The notes below the pieces were generated by a model that was not told where the DNA came from, ran no database searches, and worked only from the letters and a program-made list of their open reading frames with translations. From Ectocarpus siliculosus (lineage: Eukaryota > Sar > Phaeophyceae > Ectocarpales > Ectocarpaceae), in contig FN648528.1 in the NCBI GenBank assembly GCA_000310025.1, positions 7,245-71,244 on the forward strand: a stretch of DNA of 64,000 bases. The letters are read 5' to 3'. Position numbers and translations under genes: made by a program. This document shows positions 11,530-25,068 of this stretch, piece by piece; position 1 is the stretch's first letter, and every line of letters begins with the position of its first letter.

Positions 11530-12660
11530 AGAACTAACAAGATCTCGCAGACGAAGACGTGCTGAAATATCGACGGAACGTCGACGTCGCAAAGCAAACA
11601 AAAACATACCACGACTCAGACCCTGAACTCGATATGATACGTCAACATTTTAGCCAAATGAGTTATCGTGCACCAAGGTTACCGGCACCGAGTCTAAACA
11701 GCCATCGCGGTGATGCTAATATCCAAATACGCCTTGGAGTGCAAGACATGGACTCGCAATCATTCGACTTCCCCTCGGCACCTTTCGAGCTAAAACACAC
11801 GGATTTGGATGATCCACCAAATATGACATGTTCTCACTGCAATGCTCAACTTCGGAAAGAAGAAAAAAGATTTAAAAATTGTTGTAACAAACGCAAGTCG
11901 TGTATCCATCGTCTCAAATCTATCCCCCACCATCTTATGGCGCTGTTTGAAACTACGAAATTCATTTCTGCTCAAAGAGGGTACAACGGGCTTTTCGGAT
12001 TCACTGCATTAGGCGCAGGTGGTATTCAAAAAAAGGCATGGACTGAACCGCCAGCCCCTTCAATGCTCACCTTGCATGGACGTGCTTACCACCGCATATT
12101 CGACCTCCAACCACATTATGAGAACTATTCCGTGCCGAACAACTCGAGGTTTTGCATATACGATTCTGAATTCACACACAACACTTCACCCCTTAAATTA
12201 GACGCAAACATCGCGACAACTTTACGAACGCATGTGCACAATAACATTCCGTGGGCACGACAATACCGATCTGCTGTAGCAGTATTCATCAACCTAACGC
12301 CTACCAAGCTGAATCCGCGGACCCTGCGTACATTGAGTTCGCTGAAGTAAGCCGAACAAACGACGGACCCGTTGTAGGTGAAAAAGGTTCAGCACCGGAA
12401 ATTGCAGCTTTAGCCTTCACATCAGGTCAGGAAAACAGCGGATCACGTGCTGTAGTAACTTATTCACGTGACAGTCCGGACGACAAGCCTAGGTTCCTAC
12501 CCCTGTGGAGTGCAGCGTACAAACCTCTTCAGTTTCCGATGCTAATGCTCCACGGCTACGTTCTTACCGGCGCAAGAATAGAGAGGCGACCGTAGCTTAC
12601 ATCTCTTTTTCGTCCGCACCGGGCGAAGCTAGACAAAAATTCACGTACACGCGACTCTTT
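11530..12660 (+). pseudogene. Helitron Rep/helicase N-terminal fragment, frameshifted
   Basis: The main frame (11559-12350) contains CSHCNAQLRKEE followed by KNCCNKRK and, some 25 residues on, a segment with FISAQRGYNGLFGFTALGAG. A histidine-containing LTLHGRAYHRIFDLQP and FCIYDSEF follow. This order (C-x2-C zinc finger, CC, F-x-SLGA-like block, G-x-x-YH, YIYD-like) is that of the Helitron-like N-terminal domain ahead of the Rep endonuclease. Reading continues in a second frame (to about 12590) ending with LWSAAYKPLQFPMLMLHG, the usual 'PLQYPLLFP' block, then shifts again. The Rep HUH motif and the helicase were not found. An Arg-rich start (11545-11600) lies in yet another frame. Dead remnant. 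Confidence 0.7.
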
Positions 12661-13519
12661 TGGCTTCATGATACAACGGGAACGGCACATTTCTCAAATA
12701 CAACGCGAACATGTTCATTCATACCCTTCATTCGATCAACCTGCGGCTTCATGCCCTTGGTATGCTGTGCACAGCCTTCACACCTTCCCTTCAAGCCTAC
12801 TACTGAGGACGACGGCGCCTCTGCGCCCGAAGTCCGGAGCCCTTGTATATATGACATGATGCGACCCCCTTCTTGTCATAAGAAGATTATTCTTTTCTTG
12901 AAGAAAGAGTTACAGCATGGCTACTTAAGAACCTGTAGTTTTGGCTGAGGCTGGGGTTCTTAGTGCCTAGGGCTATGCCACAAATGGCCGCTATATGGGT
13001 TCTAGTGTGGGGGTTCTTCACCGAGTTCGCAAATGGTGCTGAAAGACATTCTTACATAGATTTTCAGTTGTTCGATGCTGTGCGGGCGCTACTAGAAGCT
13101 GCTGTACTTTGTGTAAATGTACAGACTATCGTAGGTCAGATGACCTCTCGGAGATCTACATACCTTCGGGGTGTTGCCACAGATAGAGTCAGCGGACGGT
13201 TGACGCTGAACCCGCGTGCAAGTACGACAGATCTCCGGCAGGTCTTGTGAGGTGGCAATTCATTGTGTGGGATCCGGCGAGAGCAACCAAAATGCGGATG
13301 AAATTGATGGGTGGTGTGTCATTCATTCCTGATGTTCTTGGAAAATCAATCCTCTTTCTCGTGAAAGAAGTAGGTTGAGAGCTGGGTGTTTTTATTTTAG
13401 CCCCCGAAACTATCAACAACCACCCCGACCAAAGTGAGTGTTGGAATCGGGGATTGTTTCGTGTTTTTTTTTTGTGTGATGTGTTATTGACCAGGCAGCG
13501 TACAGTAGTACTGCTGCTG
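12661..13519. other. No gene recognised
   Basis: Downstream of the Helitron fragment only short overlapping frames are present. The text CTTAAGAACCTGTAGTTTTG ... GGCTGGGGTTCT (about 12924-12960) resembles 39020-39058 in the nucleoporin gene (CTTAAGAACCCCGTGGTTTG ... GGCTGGGTTCT), so a short dispersed repeat is likely there. Confidence 0.4.
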
Positions 13520-14040
13520 TAGGTGGGTGTGTGCTACGCTACAGTGCACTCTTTACTCTCTATCTACTCTGCAAATACTGCCGCTCTATTCGCGACCTGC
13601 AGCAACCAGTGTTGTGTTGCTACTAATATTGTACATGAAAATACCAAACTGTCGGTCAAGGTACCACACCGACACGTTCGAACGAACCGGTGGAGCAAGG
13701 CAAAACGACTCTGAATGGCAGCTATCCACAACAACAACACAGACAGTCAACAAGCAGCAGTTAGTGTCATCGAGCGAGTCATCATTCATTGCAAAGTATG
13801 TGAGTAAGTGTCATCAAGCGAATCATAACTTGTGACCGAATTCGTGTGTTTTTGTTTGATCGATCGGTACTATTTGTTGGTGGGAGGGGCATGATCCTAT
13901 ACCCCAGGCACTTAACAGGGGTTATTTGGTCTGCGCCAACATGACGAAATTCGGGGTATTTTTTGTTTGATGTGTGCCCCTCCACAAAAACATTTTCGCC
14001 ATGAATTGTTCATTGGCATGGAATGATGCATATTGTTGCA
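13520..14040. repeat. Dispersed repeat, copy B
   Basis: Same-orientation partner of 4811-5310. The shared blocks are in the same order, with substitutions and small indels such as CCGGTGGAGCAAGGCAAAAC versus CCGGTGGATCAAGGCTAAAC. It lacks the (CAG)n expansion of copy A. Confidence 0.8.
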
Positions 14041-16750
14041 TACATGTATTTGAATATGTGTACATACCATTTATGTATGTGTGTATGGACAGTACTCTAG
14101 GTTGATGCATATGTATTAGGGAAAATAAGTACACACACAGAAAAAACTACCCATCGAGATGTAGTTGTTGCTTGAATAGTACGGGCCATATATGTAATTC
14201 AATACAACCACAACCAACTAACTACATATGAAAAACAGAGTAGAGAAAATAAAATAGTACCGTTCGAGATTACCACCACCGACTCCACACACTGGGTCCA
14301 TTGCAAATTGCAGTAACTGTTCCCTACGGCTTGCCTCTCCAACTGGAGAACTCCGATTGCCTCGCTAACTGGAGAGCTCCGATCTTACAGCTTCAATGAC
14401 AAGATGGCGAATCAAACCTATCGGCGGACAGGGAAGGGCATGGGTGCAATCCTTTCGCATTTGGGGAGCCCCCTTGCCTCACGCTCAAGTCATCATGCAT
14501 GCTGTTTGCCAAGCACTTGCTTGCCAGTACCTCCACAATACCACCAAGCGAACAGCAAGGAAGCGCGCCATCCACAAATCCACAGCGACAACAATGTCGA
14601 CATCAGGGTGCGGGCGTGCTTGGTTTGGAGGAGGATTTATTGGTAGATCCAAACGCTGGCGCATAATTTTTGCTCCCTTTGCATGCGGTTTTCTAGATTA
14701 CCAAAGTCCGTTGAATGTGTCGCTTTTTGACATCTGCATGCGTGCATGACTTCCCTCGGAGTTTCGCCGGGTAGTGCTGTGTGCTGGTGTGCATGAATCA
14801 GACTTCCGTGCTTGGCCCTCTTGCATGCTCTCTTCAGATCTGGTGGCGCGACGTCAGCTCTGGACAAGGGTCGTTGGGATCGGCTGGTTTTCGGGGAGGT
14901 ACGCATATGTAGGCTTGTACATGGTACAGTCAAAGGCTGCCACACGGCGTGTGCACACATCATTTCAACTGAACAGCGGGTCGTTTGAGTGCCTTGTGGC
15001 GATCCTTCTTCTTCACGGCTGCTGTTGAACTATATACAGCAGTATTACTACAGCAGCGTTGTACTTCTTGTGTTGAGTCTCTTGAAGCGATGTTTTCGCT
15101 CAGCACATTACCTTGCCGTTTCGTTGAAATAACAGTCTACAGCAGTACATACAGGTAAATACAAACCACATGGGTGACTACAATGGGTACAGCAGTCGAA
15201 CGATCGAGGTCGTATAGTATGGTGTATTCCAAGAGGTTGCCACACGTGTACACATATGATTTCAAAGATGGAGTGTTGTACACGCGATCCATGCTACATG
15301 TACTTCGTAGTTTTACCACATGGTCTATGCATACAGATCGGACGAGAACATCACACCATCATGGTAGACATTCTCTGATGATAAGACTTACCGACACCAT
15401 GTGAGTACGTATTTTCGGCGCTGTTGTTGTCATGGCAGTCCAACGAACGTTTTCTCGTGCCATATCTATCCGTACGAAAACAGGGACTTGGGTTGAGTCA
15501 AACCTTCCGTCCTGTCTTACATACTCCCATATTAAAGTAGAAAGTAGTATGCATACATGCATATGGTACAAATCACTAAGAGATTATTTACCCGTTCGAG
15601 ACTGCCTCAGTCTAAGGGGTATGTTGAAGCCCTCACCTCCGTTCTATCTGCAAATCATTGTTTGAGACAGAGAGTAACGACGGTGTTCAGAATGTCTGTG
15701 ATGCTCTAAGCGCCGCCCATATTCTCCAACCAAGCTTGCAACAGGCATGCGATGTGTTCCTGAAGAGACAATCCCCTGACATGAAGGATTCAGTTGACAA
15801 CCCCCCGGACGGGTTTGTATCTCGAGCGGGTAGTTTCTTATCATACTTTCAAATGATAGTGTCATGTTCAAACCGGCAACAACACCAGAGTATGTTCGGC
15901 AACGCTTCGCCTGCGGCAAGCGGTGAATTCTTGTTGGGCACCGGTACTTGTGGGGCGATGGAATAACAGGCGATAAATTCCTAGGCGCCGATGGCAAAAC
16001 CAGTGCCAGCGGTAAAGACTAATGAGCGTACCACTTTTTTTGGTTTTGGCGGTGAGCGGTAATGAGCGGCTGCAGCATACGGTCAGGCCACAACCCGCGG
16101 GTAAAGTGCAGAAAAAGGACCCCGTGGTAGGCCGAAATAATTTCAACCAGGCGTATACCACCATTTTATGTTTTCCGGAAGTATTGTGGGGGGCGCATTG
16201 GGGGATTGCGATGTTTTAGATGGATTTTTTTTTTTTTCTTGGCGCACGGACAATTTCTTGACAAAAAAACAACCCCGACGAAACTCGTCCCGTTGATGCC
16301 ACAACTACCACATCCAGAAGCTGCGTGCTCATCAGAACGAATCAACGCGCCTAAGGCTCACTCACCTGGTGAGTAGCAGCGCCAGTTTATTTACTTCTCA
16401 ACGTTAACTAGGTCGGCAGATTTTGCTTCATTCTTCGTCGGATTGCAACCTCCAACGACTGTGCCTCGTAGGCCATGGGCGATGGACACCTGCTTTTCGT
16501 TGCCCATCCAGCCTTCCGCTCACGCAACTCTCCACGTTCTCGATCAGCTCTCTCGTGCCCACGCTTGCATCGAAGGTTGAACTCGCCGCCTGTCGGCATA
16601 TGTGGAGTGCAGTCGTCTGGACTTGAGCACCGCTCACCGCCGGTGTGAGCGGTAAGCGCTCCCTTCTTTTTGTGTTCTGTTTGCATTAACAACAGAAATA
16701 CCTCGACTCCCGCTTGTCCCACTCGCTACGTGTGTTGCCTTTCCCGGCGT
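14041..16750. other. No gene recognised
   Basis: About 2.7 kb with only short frames on both strands. Several TACAGCAGTA-type words occur (about 15037, 15138). A possible upstream exon of the next gene (16296-16368, beginning MPQLPHPEA and followed by GTGAGT) was considered, but its phase does not fit the exon at 16757. Confidence 0.4.
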
Positions 16751-16756
16751 ATGTAG

Positions 16757-17197
16757 GTCACCGCGAGCGAGAGCCGGCCGTCGAAGGCGGACGTTCTCGC
16801 ATCACTGGACGAAGCCATGTCGGAGCTCTGCCGCATGACGATCGGAGGCCAAAACGTCCCGGCCGTAGAACTGAAGGACCGCGTCGACCAAGCGGTTGCC
16901 GCCCTGGAGCAACTGTCCCTAGGGGGGGATGGGCCCCGCCAGGCAGCACCCGCACAAGACCTCAGGGTGTTGACCCTGCTGGAGAAGGTAACCCTCTCCG
17001 GCCCCGGAGAGAGTGGGAACCTCGAAGAGGTAGCGACTGTCCTGTCGGCTGCCTTGTTCAAGTTGTCGCTTGGCGCCGACCCAGGCTGCAAGAGAGACGA
17101 CGAGAAAGAAGAGATGGAGGACAAGACACAGCACCGCACCCAGATTTCTGGGCAAATGTATGGGTGGGACTCTGCGAAGCATCTGCCCAGCAGGAGG
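16757..17197 (+). CDS. Probable exon of an unidentified helical protein
   Basis: The open frame runs from a TAG|G acceptor-like site (GTATGTAG at 16756) to a strong donor, AGG|GTGAGTG at 17198. A usable ATG lies at 16817. The encoded text is amphipathic and helix-like: ADVLASLDEAMSELCR, VELKDRVDQAVAALEQLSL, LEEVATVLSAALFKLSL, then an acidic KRDDEKEEMEDK. It looks like real coding sequence but no family is recognised. A downstream acceptor at 17490 (TCCGGACAG) offers a short terminal exon; its phase depends on the exact donor, so the C-terminus is open (candidate stops at about 17520 and 17574). It is convergent with the FAS1 gene. Confidence 0.4.
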
Positions 17198-17574
17198 GTG
17201 AGTGCGGGCTTCATTGCTATTGTAGAAGCTTGGGGCTCGTCGCGGGATGTCCGAGCGCTTGGTGCACCCTGTCGATTTTCCTCTGCTGCTTCTTGTCGCT
17301 GTCGCTATGAGGGTGCATAGGTTTTGCCAGAAACATCTTCACACAAGTTCCCACCTTGAGCTGCAAACAAGCACATGAAGCACATTGAGATACGGTAAAT
17401 CCGAACATCCCTCTGTCACCTTGTTGTGACCGTTTGTTTTTCTCTCCGCTGCCTCCTCGTTTATCCCACCGTGTTCTCTGTCCGGACAGCCGACTCTCGG
17501 GGGGCTCTGCCTCCCGTAAACGACGGCGGCAGTGACGGTGGTGGCAGTGACGGCCGTGACAGCGACTGCAAGTA

Positions 17575-20460
17575 GAGGGTTATACATTTCCCTGTTGCCG
17601 TCCCGTGCCTCTTGTTTCAGTCTGGATTGCGTGCGTTTGCTCGGGCGGGTACAGGAGTGTGCTGCTTGCGTCCTGCTCTGTTTCATTGGGCCCTATGTTC
17701 CCGTGTTCTTGGGGGAGCTACTGCAGCAGTACAGCACAGTGCATGCGTAAAGTACAAAGCATGTCGGTATAAGCGCCTCGGTTGTTTCAACAGCTCCACC
17801 GTCAAACAAATGGGGAAGCATTGTAATATATGTCCGTTGCCAACTGTTGTCCAGGCGTTGCGACCGTGGCAAGCCCAGGTCTACATGTGCAACAGATCAA
17901 CAACAGCGCTACAATTTTGTTTTAGATGCGATTCTTACAAGTCGTGGTGTACCGAGCGAAGTAATGTTTTTTAAGTGTAAATTACAGAGTACTCAGGGTA
18001 GCATCTAGACAACAAGTTCACACAAAGCGAGTGGGGGCCATACAGAAACTCCAAAGTTGCTGTACGGTACGCAAAGCTTTTGGTGCGTAGCATGTGGTCC
18101 TGTGTGCGTTCTGTCGTGGCGTGACTCCAAGTTTTAGTTGTGACGTATTGGCTATTCGTTGAAGGGTCCTCCCTTTTTGTTTTGGCGTGCTTATCTTTCT
18201 GTGTATCCTGTGGGGCTTTCAAAATTGTCCTTGAAGCGGTTTTGTCGGAGGCCGTCAGTCAGTCGTGCATGTGTTATGTGTGTGTTTTTTTTAAAATATC
18301 CTCAACCGCGGTAAATCTGTGCTGACAAATGTAAAGATGTGTCAGTCGCAGTGTATGTGTACAACGCATGGCATGCGTCTTTACGTGGTGTGCCAACCAA
18401 ACGGCCTTGGAAAATTTCTTGTTGTTTCGAGTGTGTCGAGTTTGTTTTTGCTTCTGAAGAGAAACGATTTACAGATGTGTTAATTCTGTAAGTTCTGCGC
18501 GATCATTTTTACTTTGATTTTGTGTACTTCCGTGCGTTGCGACGGGTTCATCGAACACTTCATTTGTTTATTTTCATGCGCATCGCGCTTCTTGGGGATT
18601 TTTTCCGGGTCCAATATTTTTTCCGGTCTGTGATTTCTAGAGGGGTGTGCCATTGTTTTGATAGTTGATTTGTGACCATATAAGACGTCCGCGTCAGCAT
18701 GGCCAATACGAATATTTGAAGGTAGTGGGAGGAGAATTAAAATGTTTTTGATATCAAAAAGTGCACAGCGGTGTGTTGCCTGTTGCCATTGAGAAAAGCG
18801 CCTAGCAACTCGAGTTGAACTGCATTCGCTGTGCCCCTGCCGGTACACTGTTGAAATGAAGCAATTGCAGGCATCGTGTTTTGCAGCACCCTGGTTGGCC
18901 AACTGTTTTGAGCAAATGCACGTGTAGCACCGACTGAGAGCCTTTCGTGGCAACTGTACAGTGTTGGACTGCCGTGTATCTGTGTGGTTGTGCTCGATGT
19001 GCCCATCGTGATGCTTTGTTGGAGGGGGAAGGTGAAAAATGTGTTGTTTCAGTGCGTGGGTGAGCGGGGGGAGGATAGCCCCGTCGATCGAAGGACAGCA
19101 CATGTAAAACAACAACACCGATTGTCGTCGTCGTTTGTCGTTTGTGAACAGCAGTTGGAGTGGGGTGTGTCTATCTTTGCTGTGGTGATGCTAGGAGAGG
19201 ACGTCAGAATCGAGGGAGGGAGAGGGGGCGTGCGTGGGCGTGAGACTACGCTTCGGGGACCGCCAATGAAGCGACGTATGAGTATTGCGGTGGTTGTATT
19301 CTACACGTGGATGGCAATGGCCCCACCAAGGAGGTGCAGTGAACTGCCTGCAGCAATAGAGGCGTTTGCTTCAAACTTGTTTGGCGTTGCGTTCTGTTGT
19401 CGCCTCTGATGTTGTTGTCGAGGAATGGCGACGATGCGAGAAATGATGGACTGTGCGACTCCAAGAGTCGAGGACGGGTTTAGAGTGCGTTGGCCGCGTG
19501 CGTGCGCTTGGGCTATGGTGACCGGCAATGACGTGGCCCACGCCGAGCTACCATCAGCTTTGGGAGCTGCGAACGCCTGTGTCTTGTGGCGCGTGCCGTC
19601 GCGCTGCTATACAGGGGTGAACTTGTGGGGGGGGGGGAAACATTATTCGCAGCATGAACCAAGATGTTCTCTGGGTACACCACCCGACATAATGTTGGAA
19701 ATCGTGGAAGAAAGCATGGAAGACCAGGACCACCGAGAGAGGCGTCCGTGTTGCTCTTCACTTTCCCTCTTGCCGCAAGTCGCGCAGACTATTTCCAGAC
19801 GTGTGGCTCGGGGCACATTCACGCGCATTCCTAGATGACGCAGACGGTACTTTGGGGACACTCCGGTAGCGAAAATCCCCACGAACTTGTCAAACCACCA
19901 TTCATTCTCCTTTCGCCCAAACATTTGGTGGGCAACGATATTTACGACTTCGTGGAGAAAATCGAACACACACACATACTTACATACTTACATCTCCGCC
20001 CTCAACCACCCTTGCACACGCAGTACCTCTCTACCCCTATCGCCCGCGTCATACCGGACAATCCCTGGAACAAAAGGAGGCGTGTCGATTGCAAAACGTC
20101 TCCCGTCGAAAGAGATCCCGCCGGCCGCCCCGAAACATCACTGGGCGGGCACCATTCAAGTGCAGCTCGCCCAACGACTACCGATCGGTACGTAACACCA
20201 ACAAAACGGACTGCAGAGCAAATCATGCGCACCGAGGGAGAGACATCTGCCACACCAAAATGCCCTTCGAATAATACCCGTTCCGCCATGCATTCACCCG
20301 CCATTCAAAGCGCCCTACGAGACGAACAACGGCCTTTCGTGAACCACACACGAAACATGAAATCAAATCATGCCCGGGCCTCTATAAAAAAACTCAGACG
20401 TGCCATCTACCCCACGAAAAACAGATCAAAGAGCCTGCGCCAACCCACCGCTGGTGGCGG
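17575..20460. other. Likely 3' untranslated/intergenic region between convergent genes
   Basis: No convincing coding sequence is present. Open frames of 100-220 residues exist on both strands (for example 18480-19118 minus, 19425-19838 plus, 19835-20494 plus), but they overlap one another and show no domain pattern. The right part (to 20460) is immediately downstream of the FAS1 stop codon and is probably its 3' UTR. Confidence 0.4.
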
Positions 20461-21969
20461 TCATCTCTTGTACAGCGATGTCGGGCGTACGTAGCCCGGA
20501 TAGGTCATGACCCCCGAGATCCCGTGCACGACCCCGTTCACAGCGTTGAGGTCCGGCAGCACAACCTCGGCAGTGAAAGCCCCAAGAAACAGACCACCAC
20601 CGCCCCCCTTGTGTTGTTGCCCTACGCCGTCAGGCCCCACAAAAACACGTACGCCGCCGCCGCCGCCGCCGCCTGCCGAAGCGCCACTACCACCGTCGTT
20701 ATCGGTGGCGGCACCGGCAGCCGCAATCTGAACAGAAAGCATTCTGGCCCGCTCGCGGTCGCTGCTCCCTTCGTGATCACCATCATCTTCGTGGTCGAGC
20801 AGCGTCCACAGCCGGGGACCCGACACGAACCGGTCCCCGGAAAGCGCGGACCGTTCCTCGGCGGTGGCGTTCGCAAGGGACGGCGTGAATAGTCTACTTG
20901 CCGTGGTCGTCGTCGCCGTCCCAAGAGCCACGTGGAAGCGGACGAGCTTCGTCAGGCTCTCCGTGTGGGAGGCGATGGTCATGAGCCCGGCCACTTGCTC
21001 CAGCGCAGAATCCACCGGAGCGAACACCGTGAAAGGTCCGGCGGTCGGGTCTGAAAGGAGCTCGGCCAGGCCCGTCTGAGGCAAGAGGACGGACGAGGCG
21101 GGCGCGCCGGCGGCGGGCGTTGCGGGAGTTAAAACGAAGAATTTGTTTGTGCTTATGGGTAAAAACGAACAGAAAGAATGGGTGCACGGTTGCGATAGAA
21201 TTGAGCGCGTTGTTGCGGTCGCCCCACAGGAGAATGTGCTGGTCTTGTCCTGTGGGGGGCGTGTACAAGTTGCAGCGCTTTACGTACAACCCGAAATAGC
21301 AAGCGCGCCCCTATCCGATTCGCCCTCGTTACGCTGAACAACCACCCACCAGCTCGACCCAGTCTGCCCACCCCGTAAGCTGCGGGTGCGAGGAGAGAAG
21401 CGAGAACACGTCCGGGGCAGGGACGCGCAGCGGCTCCGAAATCTGGTGGATCCGTCCGTTGAGGGCCGCCATTCCTACGTCGGGCCGGAGTACCTGTGCG
21501 GCAGCGGGAGTGTGCACGCGGCGTCATGCGACACACAGCAGGAAGGGTTATTGGAGAGAGATGGGGCTTGCGATCTTTCAGAACAGGAGAGGGACGGAAG
21601 CTTGTATGGAAGACACCATAGGGTGACTCGAGTTTGGCAACATAAATACTCCAATAGCAACATCAACGATCACATCAATAACAACAGCAACCGACAACCA
21701 ATAGACAACACCACCACCGCCAACACCAACAACAGAACAGGCAATCGACAACAGAAACAAGGGGCAACCCGGGAGAGAACATCGATCGCATCGCAATCCC
21801 ACCACCACCGTCTCACCTCCGCCTGGTTCACGTTCAGGCCCGACATGTTCGTCGCCGCCGCCGCAGGCGAGTAGAACGGGTTCCCAAGGTTCTCAGAGTT
21901 GTTGAAAAGGTGCACGTCCTCACCCAACAACGTTTCGAGCTCGACCGAGTCGATCGAAGCCACCGAAAG

Positions 21970-22004
<35 letters not shown>

Positions 22005-25000
22005 GAGGGGCTCCAAACAGTTGGTCGCCAATCAGAGTTTGATATCTGGCGGCCAGGCGTCACAAAACGAAGGGAGGGCGAAGCCGGCGAGAGAGGTGGT
22101 GAAGGGGCGTAACTCACTTGCTTTTTGACCCAGAACATCAGGGTAGACGGACATGGGTAACCAGGGGGGGGGGGGGGGCGTTCTTGGTACTGGTAGCTGC
22201 CTGCCCCCATCACAAAACATCAGTCGATCACTCACGTATTTCCAGACTGGGAGGTTGGGAGTAATCCCGCTCTTGACATGAGACAACCGGTGGGGGGATA
22301 GCTAGGGGCAGATTTGCTTCAAACAGACACGAAGGGCTTGGTCCAGTGACGGAGGACGCGGCTGCAGAATCAGTGGCTTGTGTATCATCTCAGGCCGAAA
22401 TAACACCGGCAGCCACATGACACCGCGCCGAAAAGCCCGTTTTCGTTACATAGAATGATGCCGTAAGGCGGACGTAGTTGGGCAGATTCTGTAGGCTTAA
22501 GAGGCCCGGACTTGCTACACGCTGCCGATGCCTTACATACGGGTCGGAACTCTGCATGCGGCAGCCAGTACATACAACGTGCATATTCTCCTTCCCCGAA
22601 CGCGGTTTTCGTGCATCAACCAAAAGTAACAGCACCCAATAAAACATATATCATCCGTTGCCGCTCGTACCTTAGCGTGTCCGCCGAAATGCCGGCCCCG
22701 TTATCCCGGACCCACCAGGAGGCGCCGAACGACGGGGAGGAGGCGTGTTTTTCTCGGGGGTTCCGCCGCATTTTTTCATCGACAGAGGCCACCGCCAGCA
22801 GAGTGTGGGGCGCGCGTCCCCGCAGCGCGTCGGCCACTGCCGCCGAATTGCCGACGGCGAGGCCGTCAGCCTCAGCAGCGGCCGTCGCAACTATCGCCTC
22901 GTACGTGGCGCGAAAGCCGTACGCGTAGGTCAGCTCGAGGACGTCCGGGACGAGGACGCCGGCCGCGCTCCCCCCGGAGCCGGCGCCACCGCTGCGGCCA
23001 TAGACGTCATAGGCCCCTCTCGTGTTGTTGCCGTCATCAAAGGCGAGCACGTGCAGGACTCCGTCCGACGCCGGCCTATCCGTCGAGGAGCACGTCTGGA
23101 GGTTCACGCGGAGGGTACCACCGGTGCCGTTCGTGCTCGTTCCGGACACCCACCCTTCTCCCGCCCCCCCCACTGTTGCCGCTCTAGACGGAGGCCTGCC
23201 GTAAGCGCTAGAAGCTGGGGCGGTGATGAAGGTGGCGGCCACAGGGGCGGTCCCGCCAAGGGCCAGAGTCCGTGTCGGTGGCGAAGATTCGTTGAAATAC
23301 CTGCAAAAACGAGAGACGAAAAATCGGAATATCGTATCAGATTGTCGGTGAGGCGGGAGGGGCCAGGCCCAGGCTGCGACGATTTGCTTTCGTGCGTGTA
23401 CTGCCGGACGTCTTGGGAATGGAAGAGTTTGCGCAGACGACAGCACCCCGCTGCGCAATGCTGCAAAGCAGGACGTGGGTGGGGAGCGTTGAAGGAAAAC
23501 AGTGAAGGCCACGCGCAGAATTCAAACCGGAGAAGGCCCGATTAAACCATCACCCTGAAACGCCACCCGCTATGGTGGCGGCGCCATGTTTTTTTTTATG
23601 AAACACAGACAAAAAAAATCTACGTTCCTAGGTACTCCGTACGTTCCTAGCGACTCCTTACGTTCCTACTGACTCCTGGCAAACATGTGCCTTCTCCACG
23701 TCAAATCCCTCCACCCACACACCTCCAGGCGACCTACGTGAGCCGCCCCACCCCCTGCTCCGTGCTCTCGCTTACCTCGAGAACAATGCTGCCCCAGGGA
23801 CAAGGTGATACGCCAGCAGCTCTCGGACCGGGGACCAATCATCGGCGTCCCCTACCCCCCTCTCCCCGGCGGCTTCCTTACCACCTGCGTCACCTACAAC
23901 CGCCGCCGCCGCCGCCGTCGAGTTCCGGAACAACCAAGGCCGCTCCCTCTCCAGGCGTGCCAGCGCGGCGTTCGTCGGCGCGAACACCGTCAAGAACGGC
24001 GCCCGGCTTCCCTCCGACACGCGGTGGCCTCCTCTTCCTCGTCCTCCTCGTCCTCCTCCTCCTCCTCCTCCTCCTCGTTTATCCTTCTGCTTCTGGCTCC
24101 CACCGACAACCACCTCCGAATCGCCAAGCGTCAACGTCGCCGGACGAGCGCCGGCAGCGGCGGCGGAGAAAAAGGAGGAGGAGGAGGGCGAAGAAGGAGA
24201 AGGCGGGGCCAGGAGGCCGTGCTCTCGCAGAAGCGCCGCGAACCGCGAGAGGGACGGCGTGCCGTCCAGGATCGCCGCCAAGTCCGTCGAAGGGTCCGCG
24301 GGGAACATCACTCTGTTGTTGTTTTCCGCCGTGGCAGACAGACACACGGAAGACAAGAAAGCAGAGCAACAAGCGGCCGGTGACAACTGAGACACCAGAC
24401 GAGGAAGAGCTCACCACATCACGAGCTACGGTTGGGACACGCACACGTGGGGGAGGGAAGATCCCTATCAGGCCGTAGTACCGCCGTGCCATTTTTTTAT
24501 ACCGCGACAACACTAATTCAGCCGATTCATTGATGATTTGCCTGGGCTCGAGATCCGGTTGTGCTCTCTGGTCGTGAACCTTCGCTTCTCAGGTACGCAC
24601 CACACCGCGCGGTACCGGCGTGCAGGAAGAAGAGGGGGGGGGGAGGGGGGGTACTCTTATGTTTTGCATGCCTTCGCGGTTAGACCATTGACCACGCGTC
24701 CTCGAGAGGACGTCGCATTGTTCCCACAGGACCGATCACCGATGGCCAACCGTTCCTTCCTACTTTGCCAAAGGTGGCTCAAAAATGTCTTCCCTCGTCC
24801 ATCTATCCTGTCGATATCACTTCCCGCCTTTTCAACCCACTTCCTGTGCCCCAGTACGGCTACCGTCTTGGAACAAGAGGGGGGGCAAAAAATACTCGCA
24901 CACCCACCCAACTGACACGAACCGGCCAAAAGACATATCTCCAAACCATACTGACCCCGTCAAGTGTTAGACTAGTACGGACAGAAGAAGGTACTGGGCA

Positions 25001-25029
25001 GAGAGAACGGAACGGTTTTTAAAGTTAAG

Positions 25030-25068
<39 letters not shown>

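Noticed and set aside
16296-16368. Upstream coding exon of the 16.8-kb gene
   Set aside because: The ORF and GTGAGT donor look fair, but the phase (1) does not fit the exon at 16757 (phase 0).
18480-19118. 212-residue minus-strand open frame
   Set aside because: Composition is random-like, it overlaps other frames and no splice or domain signals support it.
19835-20494. 219-residue plus-strand open frame
   Set aside because: It lies antisense to the FAS1 3' end, has no domain text and looks like an open frame by chance in a probable 3' UTR.
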